DNA of 64,000 bases, taken from positions 1-64,000 of the forward strand of contig CACMDY010000001.1 of the NCBI GenBank assembly GCA_902612605.1, written 5' to 3'. Made by a program: the position numbers and the translations under genes. The number at the start of each line of letters is the position of its first letter. The first letter of the stretch is position 1. Origin of the DNA: an uncultured Pelagibacteraceae bacterium. Lineage in GTDB: Bacteria > Pseudomonadota > Alphaproteobacteria > Pelagibacterales > Pelagibacteraceae. This document shows positions 25,343 to 36,349 of the stretch, piece by piece. The notes beneath the pieces were generated by a model. The model searched no databases and was not told the DNA's origin. It saw nothing but the letters and a program-made list of their open reading frames with translations.

Positions 25343-28300
25343 AAAAATTTTAGTCATTGGAGCTGGACCAATTATTATTGGTCAAGCTTGTGAATTTGAT
25401 TATTCAGGGACACAGGCCTGTAAAGCATTAAAAGATGAGGGTTATATAGTAATATTAATCAATTCAAATCCAGCAACTATAATGACTGACCCTGGTGTTG
25501 CCGATAAAACTTATATCGAACCAATATCTTTGGAAGTACTTGAGGAAGTTATCAAAAAAGAAAGGCCTGATGCTATTCTACCTACAATGGGTGGTCAAAC
25601 AGCATTAAATCTTGCAATTAATGCAGAAAAAATTGGTTTACTTAAAAAGTATAAAATTGAACTTATTGGAGCAAACTCTAAGGCAATAGCAAATGCTGAA
25701 GATAGAAAAAAATTTAGAAAGAATATGTCTGATATTGGTATTGATTTACCAAAGTCAGAAGTTCTTAATAAATTTTCAAAAGCAAAAAAATGTTTAAACA
25801 AAATTGGTCTTCCTGCAATTATTAGACCTTCATTCACTTTAGGTGGATTAGGTGGAGGAATTGCGAGAACAAAAAAAGATTTTTTTAAAATTGTAAAAGA
25901 AGGGATGAATGAGTCACCTCAAAATCAGGTTTTAGTTGAAGAATGTTTAGATGGTTGGAAAGAATTTGAGATGGAGGTCGTTAGAGATAAAAATGATAAT
26001 TGTATAATTATCTGTTCAATAGAAAATGTTGATCCAATGGGAACTCATACTGGTGACTCTGTTACTATAGCTCCAGCATTAACGTTGACAGATAAAGAGT
26101 ATCAAGTAATGAGAAATGCATCTATTGCTTGCTTAAGAAAAATAGGTGTTGAAACTGGAGGTTCAAATGTTCAATTCGCCATAAATCCAAAAAATGGAAG
26201 AATGGTAATTATTGAAATGAACCCTAGAGTTTCAAGATCATCTGCATTAGCTTCTAAAGCAACTGGCTTTCCAATAGCAAAAGTGGCTGCAAAATTAGCA
26301 GTTGGTTATACTCTAGATGAACTACAAAATGAAATAACAAAAGTAACACCAGCTTCTTTTGAACCAACAATCGATTACGTTGTAACAAAAATTCCAAGGT
26401 TTACGTTTGAAAAATTTTCTGACACAGAAGCAATTTTAGGCACATCCATGAGATCGGTTGGTGAGGCAATGGCAATTGGTAGAAATTTCAAAGAGTCTTT
26501 TCAAAAAGCTCTAGTTTCACTTGAAACTGGTTTTTCTGGATTAGATAATATTTTTAAATATTCAAAAAAAGAAATCCTAAAAAATTTAAAAATCAATATT
26601 CCAAATAAATTACTATTAATTGCAGAAGCTTTTAGAAAAAAAATTTCTTTAGATGTTATATATAAATTATCAAAAGTAGATCCATGGTTTTTAAATCAAA
26701 TTAAGGGAATAGTTGATGAAGAAAAAATATTAAGTTTAAAAGGGCTGCCCAAAACTTTTGAGGAATTTAATAGAATAAAATCAATAGGCTTTTCCGACAA
26801 AAAGATCTCACAATTAACTAATCAAAAAGAAACAATCGTTAAATCAAGAAGAAAAGCTTTAAAAGTTATGCCTGTTTTTAAGAAAGTTGATACCTGTGCT
26901 GCTGAATTCAAATCTTTCACACCTTATATGTATTCTACTTATCAAAGAAATTTTTCTATTAAAACTGAATGCGAAGCTGAGCCAAGCAATAAAAAGAAAA
27001 TAATCATTTTAGGTGGAGGACCAAATAGAATTGGTCAAGGTATAGAGTTTGATTACTGCTGTTGTCAGGCTAGCTTTTCTTTAAAAGAAGCAGGTTTTGA
27101 AACGATAATGATAAATTGTAACCCAGAAACTGTTTCTACAGATTATGATACAAGTGATAGATTATACTTTGAACCTTTAATTGAAGAATATGTTGAGAAT
27201 ATAATTTTAAAAGAAAAATCAAAAGGAAATCTAATTGGGATTATTGCACAATTTGGAGGACAAACTCCTATCAAATTAGCTAAATTTTTAGATGAAAATA
27301 AATTACCTATTTTAGGGACGCAATATAAATCGATTGATCTTGCTGAAGATAGAGACAGATTTAGAGAGTTGCTTATAAAACTTAAATTTAAGCAAGCGGA
27401 AAGTGGAATAGCCTACAATTTTAATCAAGCTATAAATGTTGCTGAAAAAATTGGATTGCCTGTAGTAGTAAGACCTTCTTATGTTTTGGGTGGAAGAGCT
27501 ATGGAAATTGTTCATGACAAAAGTCAATTGAAACAATTTATTAACGAGGCCTTCAAAGCATCAGAGCAAAATCCAATCTTAATTGATAAATTTATCGACA
27601 ATGCAATGGAAGTAGATGTAGACGCAATTTCTGACGGAAAAGATGTTTATGTTGCTGGAATAATGCAACATATTGAAGAAGCCGGGATTCATTCTGGAGA
27701 CTCAGCATGTTGCTTACCGCCAGTATCAATAAAAGCAAACCTTTTAAAAGAACTAAAAATACAAACAAGAAAATTGGCTTTGGCTTTAAAAGTTAAAGGA
27801 TTTTTAAATATTCAATTTGCGATTAAAAATGATGAAATTTTTGTAATTGAAGTCAATCCTAGAGCAAGCAGAACTGTTCCTTTTGTTTCAAAAGCAAATG
27901 GTATTCCACTTGCAAAAATTGCATCAAGAATAATGTCTGGAGAAAAGTTAAGCAAATATAAATTAAAATATAAAACCAATAAAAAATTTGCTGTAAAAGA
28001 AGCTGTATTTCCATTCAATAAATTTCCAGATAGTGATTTATTGCTTGGCCCTGAGATGAAGTCTACTGGAGAGGTAATGGGTTTTGATGATGATTTTGGA
28101 ATGGCTGTTGCAAAAAGTCAAATTGCTGCTTCAAATTCACTGCCAACTAAAGGAATGGCATTCTTATCAGTAAAAGACTCTCACAAGCAAGAAATAGTTG
28201 GTATAGCTCAAAGATTAATAAAACTTGGTTTCAAACTTTCTGCAACCAAAGGAACCTCTGAAATTTTAAAACAAAATGGAATGAAATGTAAAAAAATTAA

Positions 28301-28544
28301 TAAAGTAAGCAGTGGCAGACCACATATAGTAGATGTTTTAAATTCAAAAAAAATATCTTTGGTAATAAATACTGGAGGTGGAAATTCTGAACACAGGATT
28401 AGTGATGCTAGAGCATTAAGAAGAGGAACTCTTGCAAACAAAATTCCTTATTGTACGAATATGTCTACAGCCTATTCATTTTTAGAAGCAATAAAATCTT
28501 TAAAAACAACAAAGTTAAGAGTTAAATCTTTGCAAGACAATTAA
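25320..28544 (+). CDS. carB: Carbamoyl-phosphate synthase large subunit
   Basis: Makes carbamoyl phosphate from bicarbonate, ammonia and two ATP. The 1074 residues show the internal duplication of two ATP-grasp halves: [15 protein letters not shown] at the start of the first and [16 protein letters not shown] at the start of the second, each with an EMNPR or EVNPR metal-binding motif. A C-terminal MGS-like allosteric domain with ATKGTSEIL follows. The start lies within the carA 3' end, so translation is coupled. Confidence 0.98.
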   Translation: MPKRKDIKKILVIGAGPIIIGQACEFDYSGTQACKALKDEGYIVILINSNPATIMTDPGVADKTYIEPISLEVLEEVIKKERPDAILPTMGGQTALNLAINAEKIGLLKKYKIELIGANSKAIANAEDRKKFRKNMSDIGIDLPKSEVLNKFSKAKKCLNKIGLPAIIRPSFTLGGLGGGIARTKKDFFKIVKEGMNESPQNQVLVEECLDGWKEFEMEVVRDKNDNCIIICSIENVDPMGTHTGDSVTIAPALTLTDKEYQVMRNASIACLRKIGVETGGSNVQFAINPKNGRMVIIEMNPRVSRSSALASKATGFPIAKVAAKLAVGYTLDELQNEITKVTPASFEPTIDYVVTKIPRFTFEKFSDTEAILGTSMRSVGEAMAIGRNFKESFQKALVSLETGFSGLDNIFKYSKKEILKNLKINIPNKLLLIAEAFRKKISLDVIYKLSKVDPWFLNQIKGIVDEEKILSLKGLPKTFEEFNRIKSIGFSDKKISQLTNQKETIVKSRRKALKVMPVFKKVDTCAAEFKSFTPYMYSTYQRNFSIKTECEAEPSNKKKIIILGGGPNRIGQGIEFDYCCCQASFSLKEAGFETIMINCNPETVSTDYDTSDRLYFEPLIEEYVENIILKEKSKGNLIGIIAQFGGQTPIKLAKFLDENKLPILGTQYKSIDLAEDRDRFRELLIKLKFKQAESGIAYNFNQAINVAEKIGLPVVVRPSYVLGGRAMEIVHDKSQLKQFINEAFKASEQNPILIDKFIDNAMEVDVDAISDGKDVYVAGIMQHIEEAGIHSGDSACCLPPVSIKANLLKELKIQTRKLALALKVKGFLNIQFAIKNDEIFVIEVNPRASRTVPFVSKANGIPLAKIASRIMSGEKLSKYKLKYKTNKKFAVKEAVFPFNKFPDSDLLLGPEMKSTGEVMGFDDDFGMAVAKSQIAASNSLPTKGMAFLSVKDSHKQEIVGIAQRLIKLGFKLSATKGTSEILKQNGMKCKKINKVSSGRPHIVDVLNSKKISLVINTGGGNSEHRISDARALRRGTLANKIPYCTNMSTAYSFLEAIKSLKTTKLRVKSLQDN

Positions 28545-28546
28545 TT

Positions 28547-29209
28547 TTAATTAACTTTCCAATCTGTCTCAAATGTAACATAATTCACTTGAAGACATCT
28601 TCTTTCTTTTACTATTTCTTTTTTTTCCATACCATGCCAAGTGTTAGGACCACTTGAAAAGAAATAACCATAATTATCTTTGTAAGGAACAGTTTTTGCT
28701 AATTTTAAATTTTCATCATAAAAATCTGTGCCTAAATCTTCTTTTTCATTATGTTTGTTTACGAATAATAAACATGACATCAGTTTTTCTTTAATATCGC
28801 AATGTGGTTTTAACCAGAATCCTTTTCTATCACAGATAACCTCAACTCTTACATATGAATTAGAAAGATCTTTATTTATCATTTCAGAAATTTTTTTGTA
28901 AGTCGATGGATTTTGAAGTTCTTTAATAAATTCAACAAGATTAGGAAATTGATTTGAATTTTCTTTTGTAACAAAACATCTAAATTTTAATGCTTTTCCT
29001 CCGTCTGATATGCCTTCTCTAAACTTGCCTTCACCTCCATCAATTGCTCTTGTGCCATCATAGTTTAAGTTATGTTCTATCGGATTAGCTATATCAGCGT
29101 TTACAATTTCCTGAACTTGGCCGTCAGTTAATGGTTGATTTAATTCCCAATGTTCAAAAGGAGTTTTGTGATTTGATGAATTTTTTAATATTGAATTTAA
29201 AAATGCCAT
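28547..29209 (-). CDS. 2OG-Fe(II) oxygenase-like protein
   Basis: The 220 residues show a jelly-roll iron-binding pattern: H136 and D138 in KPHCDIKEKLMSCLLFVN and H192 in NTWHGMEKK, followed by RR (203-204), where 2-oxoglutarate would be bound. YGYFFSSGPNTWHG is typical of the double-stranded beta-helix core. The substrate is unknown. It follows the ELM1-like gene on the same strand with a one-base stop/start overlap, so the two are probably co-expressed. It converges on carB with only 2 nt between stops. Confidence 0.72.
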   Translation of the reverse strand: MAFLNSILKNSSNHKTPFEHWELNQPLTDGQVQEIVNADIANPIEHNLNYDGTRAIDGGEGKFREGISDGGKALKFRCFVTKENSNQFPNLVEFIKELQNPSTYKKISEMINKDLSNSYVRVEVICDRKGFWLKPHCDIKEKLMSCLLFVNKHNEKEDLGTDFYDENLKLAKTVPYKDNYGYFFSSGPNTWHGMEKKEIVKERRCLQVNYVTFETDWKVN

Positions 29210-30156
29210 TATAATTGAATTTTATCTTTAATGATATTTGCTACTCTATTCGTTTCATCTAATTTTTCATAGTTCCAATTTTCTAATTTTTCTCCTAATT
29301 CTCTAACAATTTTCATTTCTTGAAATAATTTTCTAAAATTTTTAAATCTTTTATCGCTTTTTTTAGGTGGAATAGTGGCAATATAAATTGGCTTACCTGT
29401 TAAAGCTGCCTCTGAAATCATAGAGCTTGAATCGCAAGTAATAACCAAATGTTTTGATTGTGAAAGAGCACTTAAATAGGCTTTTTTATCAACACCATCT
29501 AATACTAAATGATCATTTCCAAAATATATTTTTGCATGTTCTATAGTTCCCTTTGGCGTTCTCATAGAAGGGATGACTACTAAATTAAGATTATTTTCTT
29601 TAACTAAATAATTTACTTTTGAAAAAATTTCTTGGATATTTCTATCTGAATAATCATAATACTGTGTAGGACCACCAATTATTAATGAAATTATATTTTT
29701 ATCCTTCAATTTACTTGAAATACTAAACAAATATTCTTTGTCTTTTTCAATTTCTTCACTTGTCAAATAATGAATAGCTCCTTTTGTTTTTAATACATTA
29801 TGTCCATCAAGATTGTCGTGCTCAGGCACTACAACTAGATCAAAATTGTCTAGTTTTATCTTTGGATTTTGAATATGAATGTTAAATACTTTTTTCTTTG
29901 AATTTTTTTTTAAGAATAATGATGGAATAATACTTTTTCTCCCACATGAAATTATTAAATCAACATCTTCGCATTCAATTTTTTTAAAAACTGAGTCGGA
30001 TATTGGAGTGAATTTTGGTGGTATAACTTTCCAGAAACCTTTTGTTTCAACTGTGTGGTGAGAATAATTTATATCTAAAGCTTTAGCCAAACCTTCTACT
30101 TGGCTAATCATCCCATGCATACCTTCTGTTAATAATATACCTTTCAATTTAGTCAT
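29209..30156 (-). CDS. ELM1-like (DUF1022) family protein
   Basis: A 315-residue protein related to plant ELM1, a mitochondrial fission factor, and to bacterial DUF1022 proteins with a GT-B-like fold. Visible motifs: GMISQVEGLAKAL at the N-terminus, SCGRKSIIPSLFL, VFNIHIQNPKI, VVVPEHD, SLIIGGPTQYY, and CDSSSMISEAALTGKPIYI. The last motif resembles the donor-site region of GT-B glycosyltransferases, so a sugar transferase role is possible. No signal peptide. Divergent from trxB with 21 nt between starts. Confidence 0.8.
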   Translation of the reverse strand: MTKLKGILLTEGMHGMISQVEGLAKALDINYSHHTVETKGFWKVIPPKFTPISDSVFKKIECEDVDLIISCGRKSIIPSLFLKKNSKKKVFNIHIQNPKIKLDNFDLVVVPEHDNLDGHNVLKTKGAIHYLTSEEIEKDKEYLFSISSKLKDKNIISLIIGGPTQYYDYSDRNIQEIFSKVNYLVKENNLNLVVIPSMRTPKGTIEHAKIYFGNDHLVLDGVDKKAYLSALSQSKHLVITCDSSSMISEAALTGKPIYIATIPPKKSDKRFKNFRKLFQEMKIVRELGEKLENWNYEKLDETNRVANIIKDKIQL

Positions 30157-30177
30157 TAATCATTATATAGCTTTCAT

Positions 30178-31122
30178 ATGAGTGAAAATCCAACTAAACA
30201 CACAAAAGTGTTAATAATTGGGTCAGGTCCCGCTGGATATACAGCAGCAATTTATGCTGCAAGAGCAATGTTAAAACCAATATTGGTTCATGGTATGGAA
30301 CCTGGTGGCCAACTAACAACTACAACTGATGTTGAAAATTTCCCTGGATTTAAAGATGTAATACAAGGGCCGTGGCTTATGGATCAAATGAAAGGTCAGG
30401 CAGAAGTTGTTGGAACTGAAATGATACAAGATCATATAGCGTCAGTAGACTTAAAATCTAAGCCATTTAAAGCTGTTGGAGATAGCGGCCAAATTTATGA
30501 AGCAGACTCAATTATTATTTCAACTGGAGCTCAAGCTAGATGGTTGAATATTGACTCTGAACAAAATTTTAGAGGTTTTGGTGTATCTGCATGTGCAACA
30601 TGTGATGGATTTTTCTTTAAAGACAAAACTGTTGCTGTTGTCGGGGGAGGAAATGCTGCAGTTGAAGAAGCTATGTTTTTAACAAAATTTGCCTCAAAAG
30701 TTCAGCTTATACACAGAAGAGATAGTCTAAGAGCAGAAAAATTACTTCAAAAGAAATTAATGGAAAATAAAAAAATTGAAATAATTTGGGACTCTGTTGT
30801 TGATGAAGTTATTGGGGATAATGATCCTAAAAATGTAACTGGATTAAAAATTAAAAATGTTAAAACAAATAAAATAGACCAACTAAAAATTGATGGATTG
30901 TTTATAGCTATAGGACATGATCCAGCAACGTCATTATTTAAAGACCAACTAGAAATGGATAATGAGGGTTATTTAATAACAAAACCAGAATCCACACAAA
31001 CAAATATACCGGGAGTTTTTGCTGCTGGTGATGTAAAAGATAAAATATTTAGACAGGCCGTTACAGCAGCTGGTATGGGATGTATGGCAGCATTAGAGGC
31101 TGAAAAACATTTATCCGAATAG
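30178..31122 (+). CDS. trxB: Thioredoxin reductase TrxB
   Basis: FAD- and NADPH-dependent reduction of thioredoxin. The 314 residues contain the FAD loop IGSGPAGYTAAIYAAR (14-29), the redox pair C139-A-T-C142 in SACATCDGFFF, the NADPH loop VVGGGNAAVEEA, HRRDSLRA and the C-terminal GVFAAGDVKDK. All are intact. The TAG stop is directly followed by the ATG of the next gene with no intervening base. Confidence 0.97.
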   Translation: MSENPTKHTKVLIIGSGPAGYTAAIYAARAMLKPILVHGMEPGGQLTTTTDVENFPGFKDVIQGPWLMDQMKGQAEVVGTEMIQDHIASVDLKSKPFKAVGDSGQIYEADSIIISTGAQARWLNIDSEQNFRGFGVSACATCDGFFFKDKTVAVVGGGNAAVEEAMFLTKFASKVQLIHRRDSLRAEKLLQKKLMENKKIEIIWDSVVDEVIGDNDPKNVTGLKIKNVKTNKIDQLKIDGLFIAIGHDPATSLFKDQLEMDNEGYLITKPESTQTNIPGVFAAGDVKDKIFRQAVTAAGMGCMAALEAEKHLSE

Positions 31123-32142
31123 ATGAATGAAACAGTATTGTTAACGGGTATAAGTGGATGGATCGCTAAACACACTGCAATTGAATTATTAAAATCGGGA
31201 TATAAAGTTTTAGGCACTGTTAGAGATTCTGGTTTAATAGAGCAAACAAAAAAAACCATAAATGAATATGCATCAATTGATAAATTATCATTTGTCGAAT
31301 TAGATCTTTTAAAAGACGAAGGTTGGGATGAGGCATTAAAAGGTTGTAAGTATGTAATGCATGTGGCTTCTCCTTTCCCTTTGAAGACTTCTAGAGATCG
31401 TGAAAGTCTTGTTCCAACAGCTAAAGATGGAACTATAAGAGTTTTAAAAGCTGCTGTTAATGCGGGAGTTGAACGTATTATTAAGACATCTTCAATTGCA
31501 ACAATGTTTAGAAAACCTAATAGGACAAATCCATATACATTTGGTGAAAATGATTGGAGTGATGCTAATTGGAAAGGTTGTAATGATTACTTTGTTTCAA
31601 AAATCAAGGCTGAAAAAGCAGCTTGGGAATTTATGGAGAATAAAGGTTTAAAGAATAAGTTGGTATGTATATGTCCTGGAGGTGTCTTTGGAGACGCTTT
31701 AGATACTAAAGAAAAAACTTCGATAAGTTATGTTAAATTATTTCTAGAAGGTAAATATCCAGGTGCTCCGGATTTTAGTATTTTAGTCTCAGATATGAAA
31801 GATGTAGTGAAAGCTCACATCAATTCATTAACAAGACCAGATGTTGGTGGAAGACGACTAATAATTGGCTCTGAGGTCAAAAGAATGATAGATTTTTCTA
31901 ATATTATGGCTGAAGCATTACCTAAATATTCAAAAAAACTTCCAAAAAGAGTGTTGCCAAACTTTTTAGTGAGAATAATTAGTCATCTGGATACGAGTGC
32001 AAAAATGATGGTTCCAGATTTAGGGATACAAATGCAAACTGATGCTTCGTATGCTGAAGATTTATTGGGATTTAAATTTCAGCCAGCTAGAGGATGTATT
32101 GAGGATGCAGCAAAATCAGTAGTTAGACTTGGATTAGTATAA
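31123..32142 (+). CDS. NAD-dependent epimerase/dehydratase (extended SDR, dihydroflavonol-reductase-like)
   Basis: The 339 residues have an N-terminal Rossmann motif TGISGWIAKHTAIELL, followed by LGTVRD, YVMHVASPFPL, TSSIATM, and YFVSKIKAEKAAWEF with a YxxxK-type active site, then ICPGGVFG. This resembles dihydroflavonol-4-reductase/cinnamoyl-CoA-reductase-like proteins that reduce aldehydes or ketones. The substrate cannot be read from sequence. It abuts trxB and lies 1 nt from a membrane protein gene. Confidence 0.85.
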   Translation: MNETVLLTGISGWIAKHTAIELLKSGYKVLGTVRDSGLIEQTKKTINEYASIDKLSFVELDLLKDEGWDEALKGCKYVMHVASPFPLKTSRDRESLVPTAKDGTIRVLKAAVNAGVERIIKTSSIATMFRKPNRTNPYTFGENDWSDANWKGCNDYFVSKIKAEKAAWEFMENKGLKNKLVCICPGGVFGDALDTKEKTSISYVKLFLEGKYPGAPDFSILVSDMKDVVKAHINSLTRPDVGGRRLIIGSEVKRMIDFSNIMAEALPKYSKKLPKRVLPNFLVRIISHLDTSAKMMVPDLGIQMQTDASYAEDLLGFKFQPARGCIEDAAKSVVRLGLV

Positions 32143-32143
32143 T

Positions 32144-32563
32144 ATGACAAAAGGAATAAAGTGGATTATGTTTGCAACTGGCTGGATGTCATTCAGGGCT
32201 ATTGGTTCAAGTTTAATTTTATTTTGGACAATCACAGAAAATGAGAGAGCGGCACCGTACGAGTGGATTGTATCTTTGACTGGTGATTTTATAATTGGAA
32301 TAACTGCTTTATTTTTAGTTTACTTTATTTATAAAAAACCATCTGCAGTACTTTGGGGTATTTTATTAGCTTGGAACTTTGTTGGTTTATTTGATTTATA
32401 TGAGGCCATAACAACTAGTATTTTAGTTCCATATGAACCAATTCCAGAATTAGGATTAAATGATTTTGGTGTGAAATCTGTACTTACTCTTAACTCAATA
32501 ATTCATATATCGGCGATTTATTTGTTATTTCAGTCTAGAATAAAAAGTTATTTTAATTTATAA
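32144..32563 (+). CDS. Four-helix membrane protein, unknown function
   Basis: The 139 residues contain four predicted membrane segments (about 6-28, 45-62, 66-90 and 113-131), with an acidic, proline-rich loop PYEPIPELGLNDFG before the last. I do not recognise a family. It is one base after the SDR gene and 10 nt before a PsiE-like gene, so the three form a likely transcription unit downstream of trxB. Confidence 0.68.
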   Translation: MTKGIKWIMFATGWMSFRAIGSSLILFWTITENERAAPYEWIVSLTGDFIIGITALFLVYFIYKKPSAVLWGILLAWNFVGLFDLYEAITTSILVPYEPIPELGLNDFGVKSVLTLNSIIHISAIYLLFQSRIKSYFNL

Positions 32564-32573
32564 AAGATTGTTA

Positions 32574-32948
32574 ATGGAAAACATTGTAAAGCAAATCCAG
32601 CTTGTAGCATTAGTAATCATTTTAGTTAGTACAGTTATTGCTTTTGGGCAAGAAATGTACCAGATGATACTCGTGCAAAGAGTTACTTTAGCCGATCTAC
32701 TTTTGCTTTTTTTATATCTTGAAGTGCTTGCAATGGTTAGAGTATTTTGGGAAAGCCAATCAATTCAAATTACACTGCCGTTATTTATTGCTATAACTGC
32801 ACTTGCTAGATTTATTATTTTACAAGGAAAATCTCTAAATCCAGAGATATTACTATATGAAGCAGGTGCGATTGTTTTAATTGCTTTAGCAATTGTAATT
32901 TTAAGATTTAGAAATTCTTCACTAATTGGACTAAATAAAAAAAAATAG
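32574..32948 (+). CDS. PsiE-like small membrane protein
   Basis: A 124-residue protein with four membrane helices. The second helix contains ADLLLLFLYLEVLAMV, the signature of the PsiE (phosphate-starvation-inducible) family, followed by a helix with ITALARFIILQGK. The molecular function of PsiE is unknown. The ATG at 32574 is preferred over a TTG two codons upstream. It converges on aatA with 2 nt between stops. Confidence 0.75.
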   Translation: MENIVKQIQLVALVIILVSTVIAFGQEMYQMILVQRVTLADLLLLFLYLEVLAMVRVFWESQSIQITLPLFIAITALARFIILQGKSLNPEILLYEAGAIVLIALAIVILRFRNSSLIGLNKKK

Positions 32949-32950
32949 GT

Positions 32951-34138
32951 TTATCCTAAATCCTCACAAAACTTTTTAATTCTAGACATTGCTATTTTAA
33001 GTTTTGCCATTGAAGTCGCATATGAAATTCTAAAATATCCATCTAAACCAAATGCTGAGCCCTGAACAGCTGCAACATTTTGTTTTTCTAAAAGCTTTTG
33101 GACAAAATCAGTATCTTTTTTAAGTTTAGTTCTTTTATTTAAAAGTTTTTTACAATTCGGAAATACGTAAAATGCACCATTTGGTTTCAAGCAGCTGATA
33201 CCATCAATATTATTTAAACTTTTTACAACAAAATCTCTTCTTTCTTTAAATGATTTTGCTCTTTTTTTAATAAAGTCTTGTTTTCCATTCAGAGCTTCAA
33301 CAGCTGCTGCTTGGCTAATTGACGAGGGATTCGAAGTTGACTGAGATTGAATTTTTCTAATTGCAGAAATTATTTCTTTTGGTCCAGCTGCATAACCAAT
33401 TCTCCACCCAGTCATTGCATAAGATTTACTCACTCCATTCATTGTTAATGTTCGAGATTTTAATTTTGAAATTTGTGCAATAGTAAAGAATTTAAAATTA
33501 TCATATTTAACATGCTCATAAATATCATCGCTCAAAATGTGAACTTTTTTGTTTTTGATTAAAACCTTAGCTAATTTTTGAATTTCTGATTTGCTGTATC
33601 CAGATCCAGTTGGATTAGATGGTGAATTAAGAATTATCCATTTCGTTCTTTTTGTAATTGCAGCTTTTAATTTTACAGGTGTAATTTTAAATCCATCTTT
33701 TTCATCACATTTTACTATCTTTGGTTTTCCTCCTGCTAGGAGAACCATATCTGGATATGAAACCCAGAATGGCGCCGGGATAATAACTTCGTCTCCTTTA
33801 TTTAAAGTTGCCATAAAAGTGTTATAGAGAACTTGCTTCCCTCCAGTTCCAACTGTGATTTCGTCTAGTTTATAATTTAGTTTATTTTCTCTTTTAAATT
33901 TTTTTAAAATTGCTTTTTTTAATGCTGGAGTTCCATCAACTGCAGTATACTTTGTATCTCCGTCTCTTATTGCTTTAATGGCTGCATTTTTAACATTGAT
34001 AGGAGTATCAAAATCTGGTTCCCCTGCCCCAAGGCCAACTACATCTTTTCCTGCAGCTCTTAATTCTCTTGCCTTTTGAGTAACTGCAATAGTTGGGGAT
34101 GGTTTAATTCTTTTTAAATTATTAGATATTATGCTCAT
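32951..34138 (-). CDS. aatA: Aspartate aminotransferase (class I, subgroup Ib)
   Basis: PLP enzyme moving the amino group between aspartate and 2-oxoglutarate; subgroup Ib members can also use prephenate. The 395 residues include GAGEPDFDTP (37-46), YTAVDGTPALKKAI, the ILNSPSNPTG motif, the Schiff-base lysine K238 in NGVSKSYAMTGWRIGY, and FRISYATS near the C-terminus. Divergent from uvrB with 36 nt between the starts. Confidence 0.95.
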   Translation of the reverse strand: MSIISNNLKRIKPSPTIAVTQKARELRAAGKDVVGLGAGEPDFDTPINVKNAAIKAIRDGDTKYTAVDGTPALKKAILKKFKRENKLNYKLDEITVGTGGKQVLYNTFMATLNKGDEVIIPAPFWVSYPDMVLLAGGKPKIVKCDEKDGFKITPVKLKAAITKRTKWIILNSPSNPTGSGYSKSEIQKLAKVLIKNKKVHILSDDIYEHVKYDNFKFFTIAQISKLKSRTLTMNGVSKSYAMTGWRIGYAAGPKEIISAIRKIQSQSTSNPSSISQAAAVEALNGKQDFIKKRAKSFKERRDFVVKSLNNIDGISCLKPNGAFYVFPNCKKLLNKRTKLKKDTDFVQKLLEKQNVAAVQGSAFGLDGYFRISYATSMAKLKIAMSRIKKFCEDLG

Positions 34139-34174
34139 TGAATTATGAAATTATTCAATTACGTTGTTTAATAT

Positions 34175-36349
34175 ATGGAGAATACATATCAAGACCTAAT
34201 TACAGACATTCAGAGTAAAAACCCAAAAATCGGTGGAAAACTCGAAGGTGGAAAAAAATTCAAAATAAAGTCAGATTTTATCCCAGCTGGTGACCAGCCA
34301 GATGCAATTAAGAGACTTGTCCAAGGAGCTAAAAAAAATGAGTTTAATCAAGTATTATTAGGAGTAACTGGATCTGGAAAAACTTTTACAATGGCAAAAG
34401 TTATAGAAGCTACAAATAGACCAGCATTAATATTGGCACCAAATAAAACTTTGGCAGCTCAACTTTACGGTGAGATGAAAACTTTTTTTCCAGATAATGC
34501 TGTTGAGTATTTTGTATCTTACTATGATTATTACACTCCAGAAGCTTACGTGCCAAGATCAGATACTTACATAGAGAAAGAAGCATCTATAAACGAGCAG
34601 ATTGATAGAATGAGACACTCGGCAACAAGATCCCTTCTTGAAAGAGACGATGTTTTAATTGTTGCAAGTGTTTCCTGTATTTATGGTTTGGGATCAGTCG
34701 AAGCTTACAGTAAAATGACTTTAACTCTTCAGAAAAACTATGAATATAATAGAGAACAAATAATAAAATCTCTTGTTGCTCTTCAGTACAAGAGAAATGA
34801 TCAAAATTTTTTTAGAGGAACATTTAGGGCAAGGGGAGAATATTTAGAAATATTTCCATCTCATCTAGAGGATAGAGCATGGAGACTAAGTTTATTTGGT
34901 GATAAACTTGAGAAGATTGAGGAATTTGATCCTTTGACAGGAGATCAGGTTAGAGATCTTAGTCTAGTAAAAGTTTATGCTAATTCTCATTACATCACTC
35001 CTAAACCAACTGTAGAACAAGCAATTATAAAAATAAGAAAAGAATTAGAGGAAACTTTAAAAAAACACAAATCAGAAAACAAATTATTAGAGGCGCAACG
35101 ATTAGAGGAGAGAACTAAATTTGATTTAGAAATGATTGAGGCAACTGGATCTTGTGCGGGAATTGAAAATTATTCAAGATTTTTATCTGGTAGAAAACCA
35201 GGAGAGCCACCACCTACTCTTTTTGAATATTTTCCTGATAACACATTAGTTTTTGTAGATGAGTCTCATGTTACAGTTCCCCAACTTAATGGGATGTTTA
35301 AGGGAGATAGATCTCGAAAAAGCACCTTGGCTGAGTATGGTTTTAGATTGCCTTCTTGTATGGATAACAGACCTTTAAAATTTGAAGAGTGGGATTTGAT
35401 GAGAACACAAACTGTATTTGTTTCAGCAACTCCTGGACCGTGGGAGTTAGAACAAACTAAAGGCAAGTTTATTGATCAAGTCATAAGACCTACAGGATTA
35501 ATTGATCCACCAGTTGAGATTAGACCAGCAAAAAATCAAGTAGACGACCTTATGCATGAATGTAAAAAAGTAGTTGAGAATAATTATAGAGTTTTGGTTA
35601 CAACACTTACAAAAAAAATGGCAGAGGATTTAACCGAGTATCTTCATGAAAATGGAATAAAAGTAAGATACCTTCATTCTGATATCGATACACTTGAGAG
35701 AATAGAGATTATGAGAGATCTTAGAATGGGTGTATTTGATGTTCTAGTTGGAATAAATCTATTAAGAGAAGGTTTAGACATTCCAGAATGTGCATTAGTT
35801 GGAATACTAGATGCTGATAAGGAAGGATTTTTGAGATCAGAAACTTCACTAATTCAAACAATAGGAAGAGCCGCAAGAAACGTTGATGGAAAAGTTATTC
35901 TTTATGCCGATAAGGAAACAAAAAGTATAAAGAAAGCAATTAAAGAAACTGAGAGAAGAAGAAAGATTCAATTAGAGTACAATAAGAAAAATAAAATCGA
36001 TGCTAAATCTGTAAAAAAAGAAATAAGTGATATTTTAGAAAGTGTTTACGAGAAAGATTACGTCAAAATAAGTGAAGGTTCCAATATTGGTGGTAACCTT
36101 AAAAAACATTTAAAAGGATTAGACAAAAAGATGAAGGAAGCTGCATCTAATCTGGAATTTGAAGAAGCTGCTAAAATTAGAGATGAAATGAGAAAACTTC
36201 AAAGTACTGAATTAGAAATTACTTTAAACCCCAAAATTAGACAGTACGATGTTAAAAATAAAATTTATCCTAAAGGTAGATCAACACTAGGTATGCCTGG
36301 TACAAGAGTTACAAAAAAAAGAGATAAAAAATGGAAGCACGGAAGATAA
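34175..36349 (+). CDS. uvrB: Excinuclease ABC subunit B
   Basis: Damage-verifying helicase-like subunit of nucleotide excision repair. The 724 residues contain the Walker A motif [10 protein letters not shown], the [12 protein letters not shown] beta-hairpin, [12 protein letters not shown] (DESH box), a C-terminal helicase domain with [13 protein letters not shown] and QTIGRAARN, and a UVR motif ([13 protein letters not shown]) that binds UvrC. The N-terminus begins [20 protein letters not shown], slightly longer than in E. coli. It overlaps the next gene by 19 nt. Confidence 0.98.
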   Translation: MENTYQDLITDIQSKNPKIGGKLEGGKKFKIKSDFIPAGDQPDAIKRLVQGAKKNEFNQVLLGVTGSGKTFTMAKVIEATNRPALILAPNKTLAAQLYGEMKTFFPDNAVEYFVSYYDYYTPEAYVPRSDTYIEKEASINEQIDRMRHSATRSLLERDDVLIVASVSCIYGLGSVEAYSKMTLTLQKNYEYNREQIIKSLVALQYKRNDQNFFRGTFRARGEYLEIFPSHLEDRAWRLSLFGDKLEKIEEFDPLTGDQVRDLSLVKVYANSHYITPKPTVEQAIIKIRKELEETLKKHKSENKLLEAQRLEERTKFDLEMIEATGSCAGIENYSRFLSGRKPGEPPPTLFEYFPDNTLVFVDESHVTVPQLNGMFKGDRSRKSTLAEYGFRLPSCMDNRPLKFEEWDLMRTQTVFVSATPGPWELEQTKGKFIDQVIRPTGLIDPPVEIRPAKNQVDDLMHECKKVVENNYRVLVTTLTKKMAEDLTEYLHENGIKVRYLHSDIDTLERIEIMRDLRMGVFDVLVGINLLREGLDIPECALVGILDADKEGFLRSETSLIQTIGRAARNVDGKVILYADKETKSIKKAIKETERRRKIQLEYNKKNKIDAKSVKKEISDILESVYEKDYVKISEGSNIGGNLKKHLKGLDKKMKEAASNLEFEEAAKIRDEMRKLQSTELEITLNPKIRQYDVKNKIYPKGRSTLGMPGTRVTKKRDKKWKHGR

